From an uncultured Pseudomonadota bacterium (lineage in GTDB: Bacteria; Pseudomonadota; Gammaproteobacteria; Methylococcales; Methylomonadaceae): 64,000 nt of DNA. A model generated the notes under the pieces. It made no database searches, was not told the origin of the DNA, and worked only from the letters and a program-made list of their open reading frames with translations. Positions 47,618 to 60,600 of this stretch are shown one piece after another. The DNA is taken from assembly GCA_903848935.1 (NCBI GenBank), contig CAINHO010000026.1, forward strand, positions 1-64,000, read 5' to 3'. Made by a program: the position numbers and the translations under genes. Each line of letters opens with the position of its first letter. The first letter of the stretch is position 1.

Positions 47618-48554
47618 CCAACTCCCCACCAAAGTCGAATTGGTCGAAATCACCGAAGAAAATCACGACCAACGCTTGGATAATTTTTTAATTACGCGCT
47701 TAAAAGGCGTGCCAAAAAGTCGAATTTATCGCATCGTCCGAAAAGGTGAAGTGCGCGTTAATAAAGGGCGCGTCGAAGTCAATTACCGTTTAGTCACCGG
47801 TGACATTGTGCGAATTCCACCCGTCAGAATTGCCGAGCGGAGCGAAGAAGTTTTCGTGCCGACGAATTTAAAAGAGGCGTTGCAACACAGCATTTTGTAC
47901 GAAGATGACGGCTTTTTGATTGTGAATAAACCAGCGGGTTTCGCAGTTCACGGCGGTACGGGCGTGACTTCGGGAATTATCGAAGGCTTACGTTTATTGC
48001 GTCCCGAAGCGCATTTTTTAGAACTCGTGCATCGTCTCGACAAAGACACGTCGGGCTGTTTAATTATCGCCAAAAAACGCAGTGCATTACGCGCATTTCA
48101 CGCCATTTTTCGAGACAATCAAATCCACAAAACCTACACCGCGTTACTTGCGGGACAATGGAAAAAGAAAAAATTAGTCGTCAACGCGCCCCTGTTGAAA
48201 AATATCGCGAAAGGCGGCGAACGCATGGTAACAATTAACGCAGCAGGCAAAGAAGCCGAAACTGTTTTCACGCGCTTAACACTGTTTGAAAATGCGACGC
48301 TCGTGGAAGCCGCGCCGAAAACGGGGCGTACCCATCAAATCCGCGTTCACGCTGTTCATTTAGGACACCCAATTATTGGCGATGAACGTTATGGACGTGA
48401 TGACATCAATTTAACGTTTAAACACAAAGGTTATAAACGGATGTTTTTGCACGCGACTACGTTGACATTTACGCATCCAACAACGGGCGAAAAGATGAAA
48501 GTCATTGCACCTTTACCGCCACAACTTGAACAGTTATTGAGTAATGAAAAATAG
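47598..48554 (+). CDS. rluC: 23S rRNA pseudouridine synthase RluC
   Basis: Makes pseudouridines at positions 955, 2504 and 2580 of 23S rRNA by family assignment. The 318-residue protein has an N-terminal S4 RNA-binding domain (QRLDNFLITRLKGVPKSRIYRIVRKGEVRVN) and the catalytic Asp in LVHRLDKDTSGCLII, then GRTHQIRVH. Length matches RluC (319). It overlaps the PIG-L gene and precedes a HAD phosphatase, a common rluC partner in this class. Confidence 0.93.
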   Translation: MKNEPNNQLPTKVELVEITEENHDQRLDNFLITRLKGVPKSRIYRIVRKGEVRVNKGRVEVNYRLVTGDIVRIPPVRIAERSEEVFVPTNLKEALQHSILYEDDGFLIVNKPAGFAVHGGTGVTSGIIEGLRLLRPEAHFLELVHRLDKDTSGCLIIAKKRSALRAFHAIFRDNQIHKTYTALLAGQWKKKKLVVNAPLLKNIAKGGERMVTINAAGKEAETVFTRLTLFENATLVEAAPKTGRTHQIRVHAVHLGHPIIGDERYGRDDINLTFKHKGYKRMFLHATTLTFTHPTTGEKMKVIAPLPPQLEQLLSNEK

Positions 48555-48589
48555 CTGAACAAAGCTGCCAACAAATTGGAGATTACCAA

Positions 48590-49249
48590 ATGTTTTTAGA
48601 AAACCTTTCAAAATTTTTTAAAGAAAACGGTTTATTTTTGATGCAAATAACCGCTATTGTGCTTCCTTTTGTTTTTTTCACGGTCTACTTTTCAAACGTT
48701 GAAACCGACGATACCTTTGACGTTTCTAGCATTAGTAAAGTTGAAATGAATGCAGCAACTGGCAACGCTCAAAAAGTAGATGCGCCAAAAGATGACAAAA
48801 AAGAAGAAAACCAATCTGCCGGTTCGAGTTCAACATTTGAAGTCGATGAAGTCAGTCAAGAAATGCTCAATAAAAGCGCGGGAAATCCCAAAGAAATGCT
48901 GTCTGGAAATAGTCCCTGCACAAGTTTTGAAGATGTGCGAACCGTCGCAAAATACACGGGAACGATTTCAAAGGCTAAAAATATAGAACGCTTTAAAAGA
49001 CCCTTACCTGCGATGATTACTGAAACGGAATATGCGTGTGTTGATGCCAGCGGTGCAAAAAAAACTAAAGCCACGACGATGGGCGTGGCTGTGGATTCAG
49101 ACACAAATACGTTGCGCTGCATTCAATCAAATTCGGATGAAACGATGGACAGTGAAGCGCGTTTTAAACACGTTTTAAAGATGATGACGCATCATTGTGG
49201 TTTTAAATTATCGGAACATCATGCAATTTCAACAGGCAAACAACCTTAA
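48590..49249 (+). CDS. Membrane-anchored hypothetical protein
   Basis: A 219-residue protein with one N-terminal hydrophobic segment (FLMQITAIVLPFVFFTVYF), a disordered acidic/Lys/Ser linker (about 60-90) and a C-terminal region with four cysteines (PCTSFEDV, YACVDAS, LRCIQSN, HHCGFKL), presumably in the periplasm. The cysteine spacing would allow disulfides. It lies between rluC and a HAD phosphatase on the same strand. I do not recognise the family. Confidence 0.7.
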   Translation: MFLENLSKFFKENGLFLMQITAIVLPFVFFTVYFSNVETDDTFDVSSISKVEMNAATGNAQKVDAPKDDKKEENQSAGSSSTFEVDEVSQEMLNKSAGNPKEMLSGNSPCTSFEDVRTVAKYTGTISKAKNIERFKRPLPAMITETEYACVDASGAKKTKATTMGVAVDSDTNTLRCIQSNSDETMDSEARFKHVLKMMTHHCGFKLSEHHAISTGKQP

Positions 49250-49269
49250 TCACTGAAACACGGATACAC

Positions 49270-49920
49270 ATGAAAAACGGCTTTGATTTACTCATTTTTG
49301 ACTGGGACGGCACGCTTATCGATTCTATTGATTGGATTGCGCGTTGTTTGCAAGCTGCCGCGAATGACACGCGCCACGAAACACCGGATTATCAAGCTGC
49401 TAAAAACGTGATTGGTTTGAGCATCGAACGGGCGATTGAAGCGTTATATTCCGATGCCAATGCGGATGAGATTTTAGAATTAGTGGCACGTTATGAAACG
49501 GCTTATTTTTCAAAACAGATTAGCCGTGACGATTTGTTTTTGGGCGTTTATGAAATGCTCGACTCATTAAAAAATGCCGGTTTTAAATTGGCAATTGCGA
49601 CTGGTAAAACTCGTGAAGGGTTAGACGAAGCCATGAGTGCGACGAATACGCGAGATTTATTTTGCATCACGCGCTGTGCCGACGAAACCGAATCGAAACC
49701 GCATCCGTTAATGTTGCATGAAATTATGGCGCACACCCAAATTTCACCAGAACGGACGTTAATGGTGGGCGATTCAACGCATGATTTACAAATGGCGTTG
49801 AATGCTGGCATTGCCTCGATTGGTGTAGCAAGTGGCGCACACGATTCGGAACAATTAAAAAACTGTCAGCCGTTGTATTGTTTTTTGCAAATAACAGAAT
49901 TGTTACCCTATTTGATTTGA
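49270..49920 (+). CDS. HAD-superfamily phosphatase (Gph-like)
   Basis: A 216-residue HAD hydrolase. The nucleophile motif is FDWDGTLIDS, motif II LAIATGKTREGL with T, a Lys in ESKPHP, and motif IV MVGDSTHDLQMALNAG. The cap is the helical type of phosphoglycolate phosphatases, but similar rluC-linked HAD proteins have no settled substrate. Confidence 0.9.
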   Translation: MKNGFDLLIFDWDGTLIDSIDWIARCLQAAANDTRHETPDYQAAKNVIGLSIERAIEALYSDANADEILELVARYETAYFSKQISRDDLFLGVYEMLDSLKNAGFKLAIATGKTREGLDEAMSATNTRDLFCITRCADETESKPHPLMLHEIMAHTQISPERTLMVGDSTHDLQMALNAGIASIGVASGAHDSEQLKNCQPLYCFLQITELLPYLI

Positions 49921-49929
49921 GAAAAATTT

Positions 49930-50867
49930 ATGAAATTAACGACTATTTTTATCACCGCCACTTTAGCGACAACGTCTGCCTTTGCGGCTGAAAAAACCAC
50001 GTTGCGAATCGGCGTGCAAACTTCTGGCACATTGGATTGGGAACTTTCTGTTTTACCGGAATCGCCCGATTTTCAAATTCAAGTTCAACCTGTAGCCACC
50101 GCTGAATCGGCTAAAATTGCTTTGCAATCGGGCGCGGTCGATATGATTGTGTCGGATTTTTTGTGGGTTTCACAAACTCGCAATACCGGTGCAGAATTTA
50201 CGTTTTACCCTTATTCCAACACGTCGGGCGCGTTGGTTGTACCGGCAAATAGCGCGATTCATGAAGTCAAAGATTTAGCGGGGAAACGATTGGGAATTGC
50301 CGGTGGCGAATTGGATAAAAATTGGTTGTTGTTGCAAGCGGTGGGCAAAAAACAAAAGGTTGATTTGAATGCGACCGTTGAAAAAATCTTCGGTGCGCCG
50401 CCGTTAATCAATGAACAACTTAAAAATCAGCGTGTCGATGCGGTGTTGACGCATTGGCATTTTGCCGCGCAATTGGAAGCGCAAGGTTATCGACAATTGC
50501 TCGACGGTAAAACCTTGCAACGAGATTTAGGGATTGCTGAAAACGTGCCGACGTTGGGTTATGTGTTCAAACAATCGTGGGCGGACAATCACAAATCGGT
50601 ATTAAAAGCCTTTTTTGCCGCCACGTCACAAGCAAAAAATAGGTTGTGTGACGATGCTACGTTGTGGCAAAAAACGACGGCAAAAATGGAATTCTCTACG
50701 ACGATTTTGCAGCAACGTTATTGCGACGGTCGGGTGAATGCGTGGACAACTGCGAATCAACAAGCCGCGCAAGAGCTTTACAGTGTATTGATTGCTTTGA
50801 ATCCGAAAGTCGGAAGTTCGGCAAATTTAGCGGCAGGAACTTTTTGGGAAACGGAGACGAATTCGTT

Positions 50868-50871
<4 letters not shown>
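49930..50871 (+). CDS. ABC-type solute-binding protein (SsuA/NMT1-like), orphan
   Basis: A 313-residue exported protein (signal peptide to TTSAFA) of the SsuA/Thi5-like periplasmic binding family: LRIGVQTSGTLDWEL, SAKIALQSGAVDMIVSDFLWVS, DLAGKRLGIAGGELDKNW, KNQRVDAVLTHWHFAAQLEA. The family carries sulfonates, taurine, nitrate or pyrimidine precursors; some methylotroph versions sit by quinoprotein genes. No permease or ATPase gene is adjacent, so ligand and partner are unknown. It converges with rdgB, overlapping by 4 nt. Confidence 0.82.
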
Positions 50872-54878
<4,007 letters not shown>

Positions 54879-54902
54879 CGGTTACTCCGTTAAATGTGAA
54901 AA

Positions 54903-55847
54903 TTATAAACCGACTTTTTGAGTAAAAGTCGCAGTACAGTTATTATTTTTGGTTTTTGTATCGAGAATCAATGACGTTGTAGCACCAGAGCAATCGCCAC
55001 TCCATCCTGTAAATTCATAACCTGTTAAAGGTTGAGCTACCAATGAAATGGCTGTTCCAAATGGTTTTTTCAATGTGCAACTTGTGCTACTTGCACTACA
55101 AGTAAATGAACGCGGTGTACTAGTCACTCTTCCATTGCCATTTACCGTTACTCGTGTCCACGAATTGATGCTATCCACGACATCGCTAGTATAGACCGCA
55201 TCAATAATGACTTTTTTCATGCAAAAACTGAAACCACAGTCGTAAATCTCACTATAGGGAACTGGAGTGGGTGATGCACTACTGCCACCATAGTTATTTG
55301 GCACAGAAATAGTGTTGTAGCTGCCAATTTTATTTACGACTTCTAAACCGCTGATAACTGACCCAAATACTGCGTAGCCAGGATTTGATGAACCACTAAA
55401 ATCAAAACTAGATGAATTGTCAGTTAGATTGAAAAAGAATTGCGAGGTTGCAGAATTTGGATCCGCCGCTCGCGCCATTGCAATCGTGCCGACTGAATTG
55501 TGCAAACCATTGCTTGCTTCATTAACGATAGACGCACTCGTTGTTTTTTGTTTCATGGTGGGTGCATCAAATCCACCACCTTGGATAATCTTAATGAATG
55601 TTTTCGTGCTATCTTTGGGATCTGCAACGCTATAAACCCGGTGGAAGAACGTATTTTTATAAAAACTACTATTAACGTAATTCAAAAAATTTTGTGCGCT
55701 AAAAGGAGCTTTATCCCAGTCCAATTGAATGGTAATTGTGCCGACGCTGGTTTCCATTTCAACAATCGATGGTTGTGTAATGGTCGTCGCATAAGCTGAC
55801 GTAATACTTGCCGACGCAAGCAATAATGAAGAAATCAATGTACGCAT
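54903..55847 (-). CDS. Secreted cyclophilin-type peptidyl-prolyl isomerase with C-terminal InlB-like repeat domain
   Basis: A 314-residue exported protein (signal peptide to TSAYA). The N-terminal 190 residues form a cyclophilin domain with catalytic FHRV, GGGFDAP and the substrate-binding MARAADPNSATSQFFFN, as in PpiA. The C-terminal 85 residues are extra: cysteines in CSASSTSC, then GYEFTGWSGDCSGA ... NCTATF, the pattern of divergent InlB-like/bacterial repeat domains common on surface proteins. This fusion suggests a periplasmic or cell-surface foldase with a binding module. It lies 26 nt after ettA. Confidence 0.87.
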   Translation of the reverse strand: MRTLISSLLLASASITSAYATTITQPSIVEMETSVGTITIQLDWDKAPFSAQNFLNYVNSSFYKNTFFHRVYSVADPKDSTKTFIKIIQGGGFDAPTMKQKTTSASIVNEASNGLHNSVGTIAMARAADPNSATSQFFFNLTDNSSSFDFSGSSNPGYAVFGSVISGLEVVNKIGSYNTISVPNNYGGSSASPTPVPYSEIYDCGFSFCMKKVIIDAVYTSDVVDSINSWTRVTVNGNGRVTSTPRSFTCSASSTSCTLKKPFGTAISLVAQPLTGYEFTGWSGDCSGATTSLILDTKTKNNNCTATFTQKVGL

Positions 55848-55873
55848 TTTTAATACTCCTACGAATTTTAAGA

Positions 55874-57538
55874 TTAAGACAGTTTTTTATATTTCAAACG
55901 ACGCGGTGAATCCGCATCAGTTCCTAAACGACGATGGCGATCAGCTTCATAATCAGCATAATTACCTTCAAACCAAACGACTTGGCTATCACCTTCAAAC
56001 GCTAAAATATGGGTCGCAATTCTATCTAAAAACCAGCGATCATGCGAGATGACCACTGCACAACCTGGAAAATTTAACACCGCATCTTCCAATGCTCGCA
56101 AGGTTTCCACGTCCAAATCATTGGTTGGTTCATCGAGTAACAACACGTTGCCACCCGTTTTCAATAATTTCGCCAAATGCACCCGATTACGTTCACCACC
56201 CGACAAATCGCCAATGAATTTTTGTTGGTCGCCGCCTTTGAAATTGAAACGTCCCAAATATGCCCGCGACGGTGTTTGATATGTACCGACCGTAATCGTA
56301 TCTAAGCCTTCCGATACTTCTTCAAACACAGTTTTTTTCGCGTCCATATCGTCGCGCAACTGGTCAACGTAAGCAAGTTTAACAGTTTCACCAATTTTTA
56401 ACTCACCCGAATCAGGTTGTTCAAAACCCGCCATAATTCGGAACAACGTAGTTTTACCCGCGCCATTTGCACCGATAATTCCAACAATCCCGCCTGGTGG
56501 TAATTTGAAACTCAAATCGCTGAATAACAATTTGTCACCAAACGATTTAGAAATACCGTTTGCTTCAATAACCACGTCACCTAAACGCTGACCTGGTGGA
56601 ATGTAGATTTCTTGGGTTTCGTTCCTTTTTTGCACATCGCTCGATGACAATTCATCAAATCGTGCCAAACGGGCTTTGCTTTTCGCATGACGACCTTTCG
56701 TGCCAGAACGCACCCATTCCAATTCTTCTTTCATGGCTTTTTGACGCGCTGATTCTTGTTTTTCTTCTAACAATAAACGTGCGCCTTTTTGTTCGAGCCA
56801 ACTTGAATAATTACCTTCCCACGGAATACCTGAGCCACGATCTAATTCTAAAATCCAACCTGCAACGTTATCTAAGAAATAACGATCATGCGTCACAGCA
56901 ACGACTGTTCCTGAATAATCATGTAAAAAGCGTTCGAGCCATGCGACCGATTCTGCGTCTAAATGGTTGGTTGGTTCATCGAGCAACAACATATCGGGAT
57001 TTGAAAGTAACAATTGGCATAACGCAACACGACGTTTTTCACCACCCGATAATTTTGTCACATCCGCATCCCATTCGGGCAAGCGTAACGCATCGGCAGC
57101 GACTTCCAATTTGCGGTCTAAATTGTGACCGTCACAAGCGTTAATGATGTCTTCCAAACGGGCTTGATCAGCGGCGAGTTTGTCGAAATCCGCATCGGGT
57201 TCGGCGTAATCTAAATAAACCTGATCCAGTTGTGCCAATGCTTCTTTGATTTCAATAACGGCTTCTTCGATATTGCCCCGCACAGTTTTTGTCGGATCAA
57301 GTTGTGGCTCTTGCGATAAATAACCAATTTTAATCCCTTTGAGCGGAATGGCTTCGCCTTCGATGTCGGTATCTAAACCCGCCATAATTTTGAGTAATGT
57401 CGATTTACCTGAACCGTTTAAACCCAAAACGCCGATTTTTGCGCCAGGGAAAAACGACAGCCAAATGTCTTTGAGAATGTATTTTTTAGGCGGGACGATT
57501 TTTCCGACCCGATTCATTGAATAAATATATTGAGCCAT
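55874..57538 (-). CDS. ettA: Energy-dependent translational throttle protein EttA (ABC-F)
   Basis: An ABC-F ATPase acting at the ribosomal E site. From the ATG at 57538 the 554-residue protein (E. coli 555) begins [13 protein letters not shown]. It has two ABC domains, with Walker [12 protein letters not shown] and [11 protein letters not shown], signatures [11 protein letters not shown] and [11 protein letters not shown], an arm region in between, and [16 protein letters not shown]. The track start at 57595 adds residues not expected. It is divergent from the giant repeat gene. Confidence 0.95.
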   Translation of the reverse strand: MAQYIYSMNRVGKIVPPKKYILKDIWLSFFPGAKIGVLGLNGSGKSTLLKIMAGLDTDIEGEAIPLKGIKIGYLSQEPQLDPTKTVRGNIEEAVIEIKEALAQLDQVYLDYAEPDADFDKLAADQARLEDIINACDGHNLDRKLEVAADALRLPEWDADVTKLSGGEKRRVALCQLLLSNPDMLLLDEPTNHLDAESVAWLERFLHDYSGTVVAVTHDRYFLDNVAGWILELDRGSGIPWEGNYSSWLEQKGARLLLEEKQESARQKAMKEELEWVRSGTKGRHAKSKARLARFDELSSSDVQKRNETQEIYIPPGQRLGDVVIEANGISKSFGDKLLFSDLSFKLPPGGIVGIIGANGAGKTTLFRIMAGFEQPDSGELKIGETVKLAYVDQLRDDMDAKKTVFEEVSEGLDTITVGTYQTPSRAYLGRFNFKGGDQQKFIGDLSGGERNRVHLAKLLKTGGNVLLLDEPTNDLDVETLRALEDAVLNFPGCAVVISHDRWFLDRIATHILAFEGDSQVVWFEGNYADYEADRHRRLGTDADSPRRLKYKKLS

Positions 57539-57673
57539 AATTTTTAAAGATTCAAAGTTAAAAGTTCGAGTGAAAGTATAACAAATTTCGTTCAATTCGA
57601 CGCTTATGATAAAACTAAACTGTAGTTAGATAGTCAAATCGATTTAATTTCAAGTAACCCAAGGTGAAATCTA

Positions 57674-60600
57674 ATGAACTATAAAAAGAAATTCTTATTT
57701 TTGATCATTCGTTTATTGATGATTGGGTTCACGTCCAATTATGTGATGGCAACTCCGTTTACGTTTACGCCAGTGGATGTCACGGGAAAATTATTGGAAT
57801 TTAAAAATCCAGTACGAATAGCGGGGGTGGGTATAAACGATGGGAATGGTTCTGCGTCAGTTGGCGCGAAATATAAATACACCAATGTCACCACTGTAAA
57901 CGGTGTTCAAGTGGACGCGATTGTGGAGATTACAGGTAAAACATCTAACGCCACGGTCACAACTTTTGATCAACCCAATCCAAATGGTGCGGCGTACACA
58001 ACCACGTTTGGTCTTACTGTCCCCGAAGCCACATTATTTGCACCAGAAATTACCGTTATTGGGACGGGATATGTTGATTTCACGATTTCTTTTCAAGGGA
58101 TTGCAGGGAATCCGTTAACACTCGAAAACTTTTACAACAATTCTATCGACATTGATGGCCCTGAATTTGTGGAATACGGCGGATTTCAATCGTATCAAAT
58201 GTGTTCGTCACATTGCACAACAACAAATAATCCAACGGGTGCATACGTCAACACTACGGATTTAATCGCCACAACGGGGGCAGGTGGTAATGGTACTCAA
58301 AAACGGTTTACGCAAAAAACAAATAACAATACTTACAACGGGCTAGTTCTTAATGATGCTGGGCGTGTTCAAACAGTTTTTGACTCGGTTACTAATTTGA
58401 AAATCACTATGGGACAAACCAACGGTTCAGGCGTGCGTCTTTATGGCTCTGTTTTCGTCAATCAACAATATGTGGTGAATCCGCCCGCTATCGTTTTAGC
58501 TCCCACGGTGAATCCTTTAACCACAACCAATACAAAACCAAGTATTACTGGATCGGTCGGCGGACCTGTCACCACAGCAAATACGTCAATCGGCAGTCCG
58601 GTCACTGGTACACAAACATTTTCAGTTGCGGTAAATAACGTAACGTACAACAAACCTAATTCAAATTTAACGTTTAGTGCGGACGGTTTGACGTGGATGT
58701 TGAAAATTCCGACAGCTTTGACCGCTGGCGTAACATACGAAGTCACCGCGATACGAGATGGTTTGAGCGATCAAACAAGCAACGAATTAGTCATTGTGCC
58801 GATTTGTATCGCGCCAGCCATTCTGAATGCTGACGGAACTATCTGCGTCACGCCAACCGTTAATACAGTTACGCTTTGTCACAGTGATGACGGGCAAAGT
58901 TATACCAAAATCCTAATCAATAACACTGGTGCGAATGGTCACGAATCGCACCCTTATGATGTTTTAGCAGATGCAAATGGCGCGTGTCCAACGCCAGTTC
59001 CAGTGACTTGTATATTACCTGCTGTGCGTGATTCCTCCACAAATACTTGTGTTACGCCAGCTCCCAACACTTGTCCAACGTTAGAAAATCTCAGCGCAAC
59101 AATTCCAAGTTATGCGCTTTCTGACAATGGCAACAAAGTTACGATTTGCCACAATACGTCTAGCGCAACCAATCCATTTAATCTTATTACCATCAGCATC
59201 AACGCACTTTCGCCACATTTGAATAATCACGGCGATTTTTTCACGAAATCTGGCGTATGTCCGACGGATGCTGTGCCATGTCCACCCGTAATTTGTACCT
59301 TTCCACAAATTATCAACGCCGTTGGTGATGGCTGCGTATTGCTCAATCCGCCCACCGTTGACAGTCAAACTACCACGAATACTATGCCAACGATTACTGG
59401 CACAGTGGGCAGCGTTGGATTAAGTGCGGGCGAACCGTTTTCAGTTGCCGTGAATAACGTAACGTACAACAAAGGCAATGCGAATTTAGCGATTACCAGC
59501 ACAAACTGGATGCTGAACATCTCAACACCGTTAGCTGTCGGTACTTATAACGTTGATGCGTTACGCAACAACACGTTACCCGACAACACCAGTGGCGAAT
59601 TGGTCATTAAATTAAGTTGCACCGCACCACAACAACTTAATTTTGCGGGTGATTATTGTATTTCTGCGCCTACCGTTTTTTCTCAAAGTGTCGCCGATAC
59701 CACGCCAACCATTATGGGAACAATTGGCAGCGGTTCACTCGGTGCACCTGCGTTAGGCGCAAATGAAGCATTTAAAATGGTGGTGAATAGCGTTATTTAC
59801 AACAAAGGCGACGCGGCATTAAGTATTAACGGCGCAACATGGACATTAACTATTCCCGACGGCAACGCCTTGATTGCCAGCACTTCATATCCTGTCACAG
59901 CAACTCGTGACGGAACATTGAGCGGCAGCGGAACGGTAACAATTACGGGCTTGCCAACAGTCGAATCACAATCCACCACCAATAAAACGCCCGTGATTAA
60001 AGGCACAGTCGGCGATACACCATTGAATACAACCGACACGTTTACTGTGACAGTAAATGCTAAAACTTACAGCAAAACGGACAGCAGTTTGGTCATTAAC
60101 GGTTTGAACTGGACATTAACGATTCCCGCTGCCAATAAAATTCCCGCTGGAACATACAACGTGGAAGCAGTACATAACGGCACATTAAAAGATAATACGA
60201 CGGGAGAATTGATTATTAACGCCCTTAGTCCGCCGAGTGTTAATGCCAAAGAAACGTTCGATACCACCCCGACGATTACAGGCAAAATTGGTGATGTAGC
60301 GTTGGCAACTGGCGAAGTATTTACGGTAAATCTGAACAATCAAATATACACCGCTGGCGATAGTCATTTAATTGTAACGACATTGGATTGGACATTGACG
60401 ATTCCAAAAGGCAAAGAAATTGCGGCGGGAACGTATAACGTTGAAGCGGCACGCGACGATTTGAAAGACACCACGACAAACGAATTAAAAATTAAACCAT
60501 GTCCATTGCCGAGCGTCGTGAATGAAACCGCTGACACTTGCTCCATTCCTGTACCGACGGTTGTCGCACAAACTATCACAAGCAGCGTGCCAGTTTCGCC

